DNA of 64,000 nucleotides, taken from NCBI RefSeq assembly GCF_017873765.1, contig NZ_JAGGKP010000002.1, positions 266,245 to 330,244 on the forward strand, given 5' to 3'. Source of the DNA: Paenibacillus sediminis (lineage in GTDB: Bacteria; Bacillota; Bacilli; Paenibacillales; Paenibacillaceae). Numbering within the stretch: position 1 is the first letter of the stretch; each line of letters starts with the position of its first letter. A program made the position numbers and the translations under genes. Shown here one piece after another: positions 52,623 through 61,212 of this stretch. Below the pieces are notes generated by a model, which worked only from the letters and a program-made list of their open reading frames with translations, searched no databases and was not told the origin of the DNA.

Positions 52623-53363
52623 ATGGATAGGATCGTGGAAATTGAGAGATTAACGAAAACCTTTAGCAATAAAAGAGGAATTCATGATATCAGCTTGAAT
52701 GTACAGCGTGGCGATGTATACGGGTTTTTCGGGCCTAACGGCGCGGGAAAAACGACGGTGATGAAGATGATGACCGGTTTAAGCAGAGCGGATCAGGGAA
52801 AGGTACGGCTGTTCGGACATGACGTCGCCACACATTATGAGCAGGCGATGGCCAAGGTCGGCGTGCTTATCGAAACTGCGGAAGCTTATGAATACATGAG
52901 CGGCAGAAAAAATTTGGAACTTGCGGCGAGCCTCTATCCCGAACTTGCGCGCAGACGTGTGGATGAAGTGCTTGAGCTGGTCGGGTTAAGCAGCGTTCAG
53001 CACGAGAAAGTGGGTCATTACTCGCTCGGCATGAAGCAGCGGCTTGGTCTAGCGTCGGCGATTCTGTCTAAACCTGAACTGCTCATTCTCGATGAACCGA
53101 CGAATGGACTTGACATCGAAGGCATGGTGCAGATTCGCGAGATCATCATGCGGCTGGCCCGCGAGGAGAAAATCACCTTCTTCATATCCAGCCATCTTAT
53201 TTACGAGATGGAGCTGATGTGCAATCGCATCGGGATCTTATCCGACGGAAAGATTTTGACGGAGGGTATTCTGTCCGAGCAGCTGAAAGGGCGTTTCGCC
53301 ACATTGGAGGAGTTCTTCCTCCATGAAGTGAATAAAGAAAGGGGGACGGTATCCCATGCATAG
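52623..53363 (+). CDS. ABC transporter ATPase (bacitracin/lantibiotic-resistance type)
   Basis: 246 residues: Walker A FFGPNGAGKTT, signature YSLGMKQRLGLASAI, Walker B LLILDEPTNGLD and switch His in FFISSHLIYEME. This CcmA/BcrA-like type pairs with a small ABC-2 permease, which follows with an 8-bp overlap. With the two-component genes downstream, antibiotic or peptide detoxification is likely (inferred). Confidence 0.92.
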   Translation: MDRIVEIERLTKTFSNKRGIHDISLNVQRGDVYGFFGPNGAGKTTVMKMMTGLSRADQGKVRLFGHDVATHYEQAMAKVGVLIETAEAYEYMSGRKNLELAASLYPELARRRVDEVLELVGLSSVQHEKVGHYSLGMKQRLGLASAILSKPELLILDEPTNGLDIEGMVQIREIIMRLAREEKITFFISSHLIYEMELMCNRIGILSDGKILTEGILSEQLKGRFATLEEFFLHEVNKERGTVSHA

Positions 53364-54105
53364 TCTATACGCCAACGTCTGGAACGAAACGCTAAAGATC
53401 ACTCTAAAGAAAAAATCACTGTTTTTTCTCGCGATAACCTTAATTATCCCAATAGGAGTCAGTCTGTTGCTTGCTAACTTTCAGAGCAACATCGGGATAG
53501 GAGCTATCTCTTCCAAGGATTTTCCTATACTCATGCTTAATTTGTTCACTGCGATATTCCTGCCTCTTTTTGTATTCATGAGTGCTGCGGATCAGTTCGC
53601 AGGGGAGTTCGGTGACAACACGCTAAAGCTTGTGCTCACGAGGCCGATTTCGCGCTTTAAAGTGTTTGTATCCAAGCAAATTTCACTAGGCATCTATATT
53701 GCAGCTTATTTATTTGTCGCTTTGATTGCATCCATGATTGCAGCGTTTTTCTTAAGCGGCAACATTTCAGGTACTGCTATTTTGGACTGGTTGATCGCAT
53801 ACGGCGCGGCGTTTCTCCCGCTTGCAACGCTGAGTATTATGGTTGTTCTTTTAGCACAGTTTTTTACCACCAGCAGCGGCGCTTTAACCATCTCTATTTT
53901 GCTGTATATAGCTGCTAAGATGAGCGCGTTCTTTTTTCCGCAAATATCAAAGTATTACCCGACCGCCTACATGGATTGGCACATGCTCTGGCTGGGCAGC
54001 GGGACGGCGTCAGGACAACTGTTGAGTATCTTTATGTTTTTGCTTGGGTGTAGTATATTGTGTTTTATAGCAGGGTATTATTTGTTCGATAAAAAGGAGC
54101 TTTGA
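53356..54105 (+). CDS. ABC-2 type permease
   Basis: 249 residues with six helices. The cytoplasmic loop ADQFAGEFGDNTLKLVLTRPIS is characteristic of BcrB-like ABC-2 permeases. Starts within the ATPase gene and ends two bases before the histidine kinase ATG, so the four genes form a tight operon. Confidence 0.9.
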   Translation: MHSLYANVWNETLKITLKKKSLFFLAITLIIPIGVSLLLANFQSNIGIGAISSKDFPILMLNLFTAIFLPLFVFMSAADQFAGEFGDNTLKLVLTRPISRFKVFVSKQISLGIYIAAYLFVALIASMIAAFFLSGNISGTAILDWLIAYGAAFLPLATLSIMVVLLAQFFTTSSGALTISILLYIAAKMSAFFFPQISKYYPTAYMDWHMLWLGSGTASGQLLSIFMFLLGCSILCFIAGYYLFDKKEL

Positions 54106-54107
54106 TC

Positions 54108-55589
54108 ATGTCCATCCGCGTGAGGCTTGTGCTCTCTTATTTGGCTATGTTGCTGGTGCCCGTCGTGCTGTCTGTTGTCGCCGTCATCGTGGTCATGGTT
54201 TCTTTACTAGGTGATCTTAAGCCTCTCTATCAAGTAGACGGATCGGGTGGTAACCCTATCAAAAATGTCATGGACCAGGAAGCGGGCGTCTATAGCGATC
54301 TCAAGCTGATCAGCATACGCGATCCGCAGTCCTTGCTTGAGCAGTCTGTAGCCGAAGGCTTTGATAAACGACTGAGCATGATTAATATGAGGCTTATCAT
54401 TCGAGTCAATGATGACATCCTCTATGCATCGCCTAAATTAAGCCGGACTACCGAATGGCAAGGGCAACTGCCCAAATTTGGGACGGTCAGCGATCGTAAC
54501 ACTGAATTTGCAGGGAATTTGTTAATAACCCGCCATGAGGATTTTCTTTTGCCCGATAAAAGTAAGGCGTCATTGTTCGTCGTAACGGATGCAAACTCAT
54601 TTCAAAAGGTTCTTAAGCAGTATTCGACCTGGTTGATCGTCATTTTACTGATCATACTTGCGTTGACCAACGGGGTGCTTACTTATTTGGTCTCGCGCAG
54701 CATCATTCGCCCATTGAAAGCTTTACAGAGGGCCACCGAGGAAATAAAAGAAGGAAATTTGGATTATGAGGTAAAGCCGTTATCCCGGGATGAGATCGGA
54801 CAGCTTAGCGTTGCTTTTGAAGAAATGCGCAAGAAACTGAAGGAATCGGTGGAGCTGCAGCTGCAGTACGAAGAGAACCGCAAGGAACTGATCTCGAACA
54901 TTTCGCACGACTTGAAAACGCCGGTCACCGCCATTAAAGGCTATGTGGAAGGCATTATGGACGGCGTGACCAATTCACCCGAGAAGCTCGATCGCTATGT
55001 GAAGACCATTTACACCAAAACGGTCCATATGGACAAGATGATCGATGAGCTATTTTTATACTCCAAGCTGGATCTGGGGAAACTGCCGTTTCATTTTGAG
55101 CAGGTGGATATAGGCGCCTATTTGGAGGACTGTGCGCAAGAGATGTATCCTGACATGGAAAAAAAAGGAATTAAGTTGGAGCAAGGTACGCTGCTGGAGG
55201 ATCTTGTCTTCGTTAAGGCGGATCGTGAGAAGCTGAAGCGCGTGCTTATCAATATATTGGAAAATGCAATGAAATACATGGACAAAGCGGATGGTAAAAT
55301 CGGCATGAACGTCACACTGCAAGACGGCAAAGCGGTGATCAGCGTAAGTGATAACGGTAGGGGGATAGCGGAGGATGCGCTTCCGCACATCTTTGACCGG
55401 TTTTATCGGGCGGATCCGTCTCGGAACCAGGCTACCGGCGGGAGCGGTCTCGGACTGTCGATCGCAAGGCAGATCATAGAGGAACACGGCGGCCAAATAT
55501 GGGCGGGTAGTATGCTCGGCAGGGGTACGACGGTTTATATCGCGCTGCCGGTATGGAGTAAGCATGAGAGAGAGGGGGCATCTGCATGA
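54108..55589 (+). CDS. Sensor histidine kinase
   Basis: 493 residues. Two helices (about 8-30 and 175-198) flank an extracytoplasmic domain of roughly 140 residues. HAMP linker, then HisKA with ISNISHDLKTPVTAIKGYVE (phospho-acceptor His267), N box NILENAMKYMDKADG, G1 ISVSDNGRGIAEDALPHIFD and G2 GGSGLGLSIARQI. The sizeable sensor region suggests direct sensing rather than a BceS-like intramembrane kinase. ATG 54108 follows AAGGAG. Its stop overlaps the response regulator start. Confidence 0.93.
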   Translation: MSIRVRLVLSYLAMLLVPVVLSVVAVIVVMVSLLGDLKPLYQVDGSGGNPIKNVMDQEAGVYSDLKLISIRDPQSLLEQSVAEGFDKRLSMINMRLIIRVNDDILYASPKLSRTTEWQGQLPKFGTVSDRNTEFAGNLLITRHEDFLLPDKSKASLFVVTDANSFQKVLKQYSTWLIVILLIILALTNGVLTYLVSRSIIRPLKALQRATEEIKEGNLDYEVKPLSRDEIGQLSVAFEEMRKKLKESVELQLQYEENRKELISNISHDLKTPVTAIKGYVEGIMDGVTNSPEKLDRYVKTIYTKTVHMDKMIDELFLYSKLDLGKLPFHFEQVDIGAYLEDCAQEMYPDMEKKGIKLEQGTLLEDLVFVKADREKLKRVLINILENAMKYMDKADGKIGMNVTLQDGKAVISVSDNGRGIAEDALPHIFDRFYRADPSRNQATGGSGLGLSIARQIIEEHGGQIWAGSMLGRGTTVYIALPVWSKHEREGASA

Positions 55590-56275
55590 GCCGCATTTTG
55601 ATTATTGAAGATGAGCAGAGCATTGCAGAGCTGGAGCGGGACTATTTGGAGATAAGCGGCTATGCCGCCGATATTGAGAACAGCGGACATATGGGGCTTC
55701 AGCGTGCGCTCAGCACCGATTATGATCTGGTTCTGCTCGACCTCATGCTGCCGGAGATTGACGGATTCGAGATTTGCCGTAAAATCCGCAGCGAGAAGGA
55801 TATTCCGATCCTCATGGTCTCCGCCAAAAAGGAAGACATCGATAAGATTCGCGGCCTTGGTCTTGGCGCAGACGACTATATCATCAAGCCTTTCAGCCCA
55901 GGCGAGCTTGTCGCCAGGGTTAAGGCGCATTTGTCGCGCTATGAGCGGCTTAGTAGCCGGAAGGAACCGCCTAACGATGAGATTCGCATTCGCGGTTTAA
56001 CGATGGATAAGGCCGCTAGGCGCGTGTTCGTGAACGAGAAGGAAGTAACTTTTACGACGAAAGAATTCGATCTGTTGTTCTACTTGGCTACTAACCCGAA
56101 CAGGGTGTTCAGCAAGGAGCAACTGTTCGATCACATATGGGGTATGGACGCTATGGGTGAAATCGCCACTGTGACAGTACATATCCGCAAGCTTCGAGAA
56201 AAAATAGAACTGGACCCGTCCGATCCTCAATTCATCGAGACGATCTGGGGAGCCGGTTACCGGTTTTGCATCTAG
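55586..56275 (+). CDS. OmpR-family response regulator
   Basis: 229 residues. Receiver with acidic pocket IIEDEQS, phospho-acceptor Asp52 in VLLDLMLPEIDG and Lys in YIIKPFSPGEL, then a winged-helix output domain TFTTKEFDLLFYLATNPNRV and TVTVHIRKLREKIELDPSDP. Partner of the overlapping kinase. Its probable binding array is the TTTAGAA repeat set at 51.4 kb. Confidence 0.94.
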   Translation: MSRILIIEDEQSIAELERDYLEISGYAADIENSGHMGLQRALSTDYDLVLLDLMLPEIDGFEICRKIRSEKDIPILMVSAKKEDIDKIRGLGLGADDYIIKPFSPGELVARVKAHLSRYERLSSRKEPPNDEIRIRGLTMDKAARRVFVNEKEVTFTTKEFDLLFYLATNPNRVFSKEQLFDHIWGMDAMGEIATVTVHIRKLREKIELDPSDPQFIETIWGAGYRFCI

Positions 56276-56296
56276 CGTCCAAAGGAGAACTATATC

Positions 56297-56344
56297 GTGA
56301 AGCAATCTAATCCCATAACGTCCCCTGCAACAAGCTGGCAATGA
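56297..56344 (+). other. Fifteen-codon open frame with a strong ribosome site
   Basis: AAAGGAGAACTATATC-GTG starts a frame of only 15 codons (MKQSNPITSPATSWQ) that runs into the operon terminator. It is probably the remnant of a deleted fifth operon gene rather than a functional peptide. Confidence 0.35.
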
Positions 56345-56368
56345 ACCGGCTATGTGCAGGGGCTTTTT
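56322..56368 (+). terminator. Intrinsic terminator of the two-component operon
   Basis: CCCCTGCA/TGCAGGGG stem followed by CTTTTTC. Confidence 0.88.
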
Positions 56369-56474
56369 CATTTTCGCCTAGCAAGATATCTACTCTTCTT
56401 AATAAAGAACAAATTTAAAGGTACCTGTTTGGAACGGCAAGTTCATGTTTATTGGGAATACAATATAACTAAAA

Positions 56475-57542
56475 TCATAGCTTGGATGAAATAGAGTTCT
56501 CGGCCTCCCATCTGGATATTTCTTCTCGAACCCGCGGAGCCACTTCAGTTCCAAGCAGCTCAATGGCTCTCATTACATCCTCATGAGGCATTGTACCGAC
56601 TGGTACGTGCAGCATAAAGCGTGTAATGCCTACAACCTTACGAAGATGGATGATTTTCTCGGCAACCGTCTCTGGATCGCCTACGTACAGCGCTCCTTCA
56701 AATCGGCGTGCCGCATCGAAAGTTGCACGGCTGTAATGACCCCAGCCCCGCTCCCGCCCGAGCACATTCATGCTTGCCTGAGTGGAAGGGAAAAACTTGT
56801 CGGCCGCAACCTGTGTATCCTCTGCAATAAAACCGTGCGAATGTGACCCAACTGGCAGCCGTGATGCGTCATGGCCTGCATGAGCTGCCGCTTTCTTATA
56901 GAGCTGCACGAGCGGTGCAAACTGCAGTGGACTGCCTCCAATAATCGCCAGAACAAGCGGCAGTCCGAGCAGACCTGCGCGGATAACCGATTCCTGATTA
57001 CCCCCGCTGCCAATCCACACCGGCAAAGGATTCTGAACCGGACGCGGATATACGCCCAGATTATTAATCGCCGGCCGATGCCCACCTCTCCAGGTTACTT
57101 TCTCAGACTCTCGTATTTTAAGGAGCAGCTCCAGCTTCTCATCGAACAGTTCATCATAGTCATTTAAATCATATCCAAACAGCGGAAACGATTCGATAAA
57201 AGAACCCCGGCCCGCCATAATCTCTGCACGTCCGTTTGAAATCGCGTCGAGCGTAGCAAAATCCTGAAATACGCGCACCGGATCGGCAGAAGAAAGCACC
57301 GTGACCGCACTGGTCAGCCGTATCCGTGTCGTCTGTGAGGCAGCCGCAGCCAGCACGACTGCAGGAGAAGACGCCGCATAATCTTTACGATGATGCTCGC
57401 CCACGCCAAATACATCTAGCCCCACCCGATCTGCAAGTACAATTTCCTCGACAACCTCACGCAATCGCTGTGCATGACTTATCACCTCACCGGTTTTAAC
57501 ATCCGGCGTTGTTTCCACAAACGTGCTCACACCTATTTCCAC
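56475..57542 (-). CDS. Luciferase-like flavin-dependent monooxygenase (LLM class)
   Basis: 355 residues. Bacterial-luciferase-like TIM barrel with [60 protein letters not shown] and [20 protein letters not shown]. It uses reduced FMN or F420-like cofactor; the substrate is unknown. Start GTG 57542 follows GGAGGG. It stands alone. Confidence 0.9.
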   Translation of the reverse strand: MEIGVSTFVETTPDVKTGEVISHAQRLREVVEEIVLADRVGLDVFGVGEHHRKDYAASSPAVVLAAAASQTTRIRLTSAVTVLSSADPVRVFQDFATLDAISNGRAEIMAGRGSFIESFPLFGYDLNDYDELFDEKLELLLKIRESEKVTWRGGHRPAINNLGVYPRPVQNPLPVWIGSGGNQESVIRAGLLGLPLVLAIIGGSPLQFAPLVQLYKKAAAHAGHDASRLPVGSHSHGFIAEDTQVAADKFFPSTQASMNVLGRERGWGHYSRATFDAARRFEGALYVGDPETVAEKIIHLRKVVGITRFMLHVPVGTMPHEDVMRAIELLGTEVAPRVREEISRWEAENSISSKL

Positions 57543-57730
57543 TTACAGTCCCTCCTACTTAAATGTTCCGTTCTTCCCATCAGCTTCGTAAGAAGACAAT
57601 GTTAGAAACTGATGTCTATATTTTGGTCTTTCACAATGTCATTTTCAAGTTTTTTGAGGTCACTCGTTCGAATGTGACTCAGAGGGTTTCCGTAACATAT
57701 GTAAGGGCGGTTTCATCAATCCCTAGCACG

Positions 57731-59098
57731 TTAACGTTTATCATAATGGAGGCCATGCCCCCTTTTTCTTCTAGTCCAATATAAAATAAATAATAGAATA
57801 AACCATAGAGGGGTCAACAATAAGGCTGGACGTGTTTCTTCAGCAAACAGCATAATAATGAGCATTATAGCAAACAACGTTAGGACAACATAATTTATAA
57901 ATGGTGTTAATGGTGCTTTGAATGTTGATTTTGACTGTAATTCCGGACGTGTTTTCTTGTATCTTAAATGACAAATAAGAATAACACCCCAAACCCAAAT
58001 AAAACAAATAGCACTAATGGTAGTCACGATTCCAAAAGCTTGTTCTGGTATAAGTTTGCTCAAAAGGGCTCCCACTGATATAACAAGTGCGGATACCAAT
58101 AACCCATTACTTGGCACATGGTTTTTATTCAGTTTTGCAAAACCGGATGGACCCTGGTTATTATGGCTTAAATTATATAGGATCCGGCTTGTTGAAAACA
58201 TCCCACTATTACTAGCAGAAGCGGCTGAAGTTAATACGACAAAATTAATAATTCCTGCAGCAATCGGAATTCCAACTAAACTAAACGTTTTAACAAAAGG
58301 ACTTTCTGCTCCATTTAGTTCCATCCATGGATTAATAAATAATAGGACGATAAGTGCGCCAACGTAGAAAAATAAAATTCTTAAAGGAATTTTATTAATA
58401 GCCGATGGAATATTTTTTTCGGGATTAGATGTTTCTGCTGCCGATACACCTACTAATTCTACACCTACATATGCAAATATCACCATTTGGAATGAAAGTA
58501 AAAAGCCTGAAATTCCGTTTGGAAACAATCCTCCATGTTCCCAAAGATTTTTAATGGTAACCGGTCCTGCATTAGTTTTAAATCCTATCACCAGCAAAAT
58601 AACCCCAATGCCAATTAATACGACAATCGTAATTACCTTTATTAGGGCAAACCAAAACTCCAATTCCCCAAAAAGCTTTACAGTTAATAGATTGAGTCCT
58701 AATAAAATGATTACACAGATGAGTGCAGGTATCCATTGCGGGATATTAAACCAATATCTCACATACACACCAATAGCAATAACATCAGCCATAGCTGTCA
58801 TAATCCAACAAAACCAATATGTCCATCCCGTTACAAACGATGCCCAAGGTCCAAGATATTCTTCAGCAATGTCTGTTAACGATTGATAACCTGCTTTAGA
58901 CAACAGTAGTTCTCCTAGCGCTCTCATAACAAAAAAAAGAGCAATACCCACGATTAAATAAGCAAAGATAATAGAGGGCCCTGCCAGTTGTATAGCTTTA
59001 CCGGATCCTAAGAATAAGCCGGTACCAATGGTGCCGCCAATGGCGATTAGTTGAACATGTCGATTCGATAAATCCCTCTTTAATTCTCGTTGTGCCAA
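57731..59098 (-). CDS. Amino-acid permease (AAT/CycA type) under glycine-riboswitch control
   Basis: 455 residues, twelve helices. APC-superfamily signature LIAIGGTIGTGLFLGSGKAI, AGPSIIFAYLIVGIALFFVM and PEKNIPSAINKIPLRILFFY. The AAT group includes CycA (D-Ala/D-Ser/glycine) and aromatic permeases; the glycine riboswitch in its leader favours glycine or a close analogue as substrate. TTG 59098 behind AAGGAGGAG is the start. The longer open frame to 59197 encodes the leader terminator and is rejected. Confidence 0.88.
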   Translation of the reverse strand: MAQRELKRDLSNRHVQLIAIGGTIGTGLFLGSGKAIQLAGPSIIFAYLIVGIALFFVMRALGELLLSKAGYQSLTDIAEEYLGPWASFVTGWTYWFCWIMTAMADVIAIGVYVRYWFNIPQWIPALICVIILLGLNLLTVKLFGELEFWFALIKVITIVVLIGIGVILLVIGFKTNAGPVTIKNLWEHGGLFPNGISGFLLSFQMVIFAYVGVELVGVSAAETSNPEKNIPSAINKIPLRILFFYVGALIVLLFINPWMELNGAESPFVKTFSLVGIPIAAGIINFVVLTSAASASNSGMFSTSRILYNLSHNNQGPSGFAKLNKNHVPSNGLLVSALVISVGALLSKLIPEQAFGIVTTISAICFIWVWGVILICHLRYKKTRPELQSKSTFKAPLTPFINYVVLTLFAIMLIIMLFAEETRPALLLTPLWFILLFILYWTRRKRGHGLHYDKR

Positions 59099-59165
59099 AT
59101 CTAACTCCTCCTTACAATCAATGAAATCTTTAATGGGAAACGATGAGCAATAAACGAAGCCCAAT

Positions 59166-59195
59166 AAAAAAAGAGATTGGATGTCCTCCAATCTC
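59166..59195 (-). terminator. Riboswitch-associated intrinsic terminator
   Basis: Minus strand: GAGATTGGA-GGACA-TCCAATCTC followed by TTTTTTT. It lies between the glycine aptamer and the permease start, so it must be regulated for the gene to be expressed. Confidence 0.9.
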
Positions 59196-59263
59196 ATGGT
59201 CTTAAGAATAACAAATACGACTTGTTATGCTAACTAATATCAGCATGCCAAATAAATATTCGG

Positions 59264-59372
59264 TACTCTTCTGTCCTTTTGCCTGAGATTGTGAACCCTT
59301 CGGCGCCGCGAAACTCCCGCGGTCTCTCCAGAAGCTGCTCCTGCTATAGTGCGATCCATAGCAATCATAGCT
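59264..59372 (-). ncRNA. Glycine riboswitch (single aptamer, possible 5' ghost stem)
   Basis: Reading the minus strand, the leader shows the conserved glycine-aptamer core: GGAGAGACC, then a stem (GCGGG...) and GCGCCGAAGGG, then CTCAGGCAAAAGGACAGA. The aptamer spans roughly 59264-59347. A GCTAT/ATAGC stem directly 5' (to 59372) may be the ghost aptamer that stabilises single-aptamer riboswitches. Only one full aptamer is seen, not the common tandem. Confidence 0.93.
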
Positions 59373-59423
59373 TTCTAATTATTAAATTTTTTGATAGGTA
59401 TAGCTACTGTTGAATAGTTGTTT

Positions 59424-59452
59424 ATTTTAATACTACTTAAATGATTCGTCAA
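59424..59452 (-). promoter_or_regulatory. Sigma-A promoter of the riboswitch leader
   Basis: Minus strand: TTGACG (59452-59447), 17 bp, TAAAAT (59429-59424), about 50 bp upstream of the aptamer. Confidence 0.75.
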
Positions 59453-59555
59453 TAACAAAAATATTCCCCTATCCAAAGAAGGAAATAGAAATCATTCAAT
59501 AAAAAACCCTCATTTATTTGTGGTACGGTTCACCGCGCTGTCTATAACGGCAAGT

Positions 59556-59584
59556 TTAAAGGCCATCCCTTTGTGGGGTGGCCC
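59556..59584 (-). terminator. Probable terminator of the copper-amine-oxidase-like gene
   Basis: Minus strand: GGCCACCCC/GGGATGGCC hairpin followed by TTTAAA, 11 bp after the stop; weak T-run. Confidence 0.5.
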
Positions 59585-59594
59585 TAGTCTACCC

Positions 59595-60422
59595 TTATGA
59601 AGCGGGACGGTCCAGCAATCTTCCCTTAATGAGCAAATAGTCTACGCTCTTCGATGATCCGTTCTTCACGGTCACTTCAAGCACTCCGTCTTTTTTGACA
59701 GCGGGCCGTTCTCGGTTCCGATCAGGAAACTGGACTGAGTCATCCGTCAGTATATACGCGGCTACATCTGCCGCCCCTTTTGCAACATCGGCTCCTGTTA
59801 TATTCTTCGCCTGAATCGTAAAGCTCCCCTTCGAAGCGTCATACGTATAAGAGACCGGCCTAAATGCATCGTTGCTGATGATTTTTTCAGGAGGCGCGGT
59901 CCAGGCTCCACCTTCCATATCCTCAAGTGTATACTTAATGATATCCGTCTGCATCAGGTTGTCGCCCATCAGAGAATAGAGGTGGTTAGTTTGATCCCAG
60001 TTGCTTTGGATGCCCAAGTGAGCGGCAAGCACGCTTATCGGAATAAACATGGAATTTTGATTCAGCACCGGAACAGTATCCATTTGATCGGCAGTTCCAT
60101 TAGTCGTGACCTTCTTAGAGCCAATGGTAAAAGTGATCGTTTTATCATCCATCTTGATAGCAGCAGTTTTGCTCTTACTATCGTAGCTCACCTTAGCCCC
60201 GATAAGTTCGCTGACGGAGCGTAGCGGAATCATCATTCTATTCTGCGCATCCACGTAAGGCGGCTTGGGAGTGGTGTAAAGTACATAGTAATCATTGATT
60301 TTCAGCAATACCGGATATTTTGCAGGTGCGGCTTGAGCAGTTCCTGAATTGACGCCAGAATAAACAACGAATACCATGAGGAACATCAAAAGACTTGTTA
60401 GAATCCGCCTGTTCATATTCAT
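59595..60422 (-). CDS. Secreted copper-amine-oxidase N-terminal-like (stalk) domain protein
   Basis: 275 residues. A signal peptide (RRILTSLLMFLMVFVVYSGV, cleavage near AQA-APA) is followed by the stalk-domain repeat marks VDAQNRMMIPLRSVSELIGA, ITFTIGSKKVTTNGTADQMD and NSMFIPISVLAAHLGIQ. The remaining C-terminal 110 residues are beta-rich and unassigned. It is probably cell-surface or extracellular; the enzyme domain of amine oxidases is absent. This family is abundant in Paenibacillus. Confidence 0.88.
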   Translation of the reverse strand: MNMNRRILTSLLMFLMVFVVYSGVNSGTAQAAPAKYPVLLKINDYYVLYTTPKPPYVDAQNRMMIPLRSVSELIGAKVSYDSKSKTAAIKMDDKTITFTIGSKKVTTNGTADQMDTVPVLNQNSMFIPISVLAAHLGIQSNWDQTNHLYSLMGDNLMQTDIIKYTLEDMEGGAWTAPPEKIISNDAFRPVSYTYDASKGSFTIQAKNITGADVAKGAADVAAYILTDDSVQFPDRNRERPAVKKDGVLEVTVKNGSSKSVDYLLIKGRLLDRPAS

Positions 60423-60572
60423 AAATGTTTTATCCCTCCACCGAATAATTACGTGTTAATGTATATGACCATAACAAAAGTGGGATTACACCCCAGGTAA
60501 GATATTGGATTACATGAATATACTATGAATTATAAGCAATCTATGGTTGCGTTATAAGTGATTTGCAAAATA

Positions 60573-61022
60573 TTAGTAGAAAGGTTGGTATAAGATTATG
60601 AAATTGTTTAGTTTTAAAGGAAAAATTAAAAAGGCCGTATTATTTGACCCATTGCTGGTAATATCCTCCTTTCCGGGAATAACGGGCGCATAGGATATTA
60701 CTGATGCAGAGTTAGCCAAAGAATCTGTAAGCAATTTTATAACAGAGAAGAGTCCGGTATCAACATTTTTGAAAAATCTTCCGTTCCCTCCGAATTCAAA
60801 CGATATCTTAGAACCGTCCTTTTTTGTAATCGTTAATAATCGATAGTAATCTGCTGTCTCATCTCCGGTTACTGTTGTATTGGCATCCTTTTATAATATT
60901 TAGATCAGCATATGTTAACGGTAGTCTTCATCAAACAATGTTACAGGCACATTGTTATCTTCATTAACAATACACTCTACTATTTCAAAATTCTCACCTG
61001 CTATATCAAACTTTACCTTCAT
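60573..61022 (-). pseudogene. Degenerate reading frame of unknown origin
   Basis: One minus-strand frame (ATG 61022 to TAA 60573, 150 codons) is broken by three stops within ten codons near 60890-60920. The first part reads MKVKFDIAGENFEIVECIVN, EDNNVPVTLFDEDYR; the second includes GDETADYYRLLTITKKDGSK and FFKNVDTGLFSVIKLLTD. Both parts have coding-like composition, but I do not recognise a family, and no good ribosome site is seen. It could be two adjacent small remnants. The rest of 60423-60572 and 61023-61147 holds nothing I can support. Confidence 0.4.
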
Positions 61023-61147
61023 AGATATCGATCACTAAATTCAAAATTCCTTGATATGTATATGGATGAATCAATAAAGATGTTCTTAGTAGGTACATTG
61101 CCCAAATTGTTCCCTCCATTATTCTACCAAGATATCTATATAGTTCT

Positions 61148-61193
61148 TTATGACCATATATACCCATGGTATAATATGAATATATGGTCATAA
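61148..61193 (+). promoter_or_regulatory. Promoter enclosed by a perfect 14-bp inverted repeat
   Basis: TTATGACCATATAT (61148-61161) and ATATATGGTCATAA (61180-61193) are perfect complements with an 18-nt spacer. The spacer contains TATAAT (61170-61175). The left arm overlaps the -35 position (weak TTTATG). A second small palindrome TATACC-CAT-GGTATA lies at 61159-61173. This is a likely repressor site for the operon starting at 61213. Confidence 0.75.
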
Positions 61194-61212
61194 TTGGAAA
61201 GGAGAGCATATC

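Noticed and set aside
57563..57784. Possible transposase remnant (minus strand reads NVLGIDETAL)
   Set aside because: Only about ten residues resemble an ISL3-type DDE segment, the frame is quickly closed, and no terminal repeats are visible.
59099..59197. N-terminal extension of the amino-acid permease
   Set aside because: The extra codons coincide with the riboswitch terminator hairpin, and the TTG at 59098 has an ideal AAGGAGG site.
60598..60693. 31-codon plus-strand frame with an AAGG ribosome site
   Set aside because: It lies antisense to a longer coding-like frame, has no homologue I recognise and ends without a terminator.
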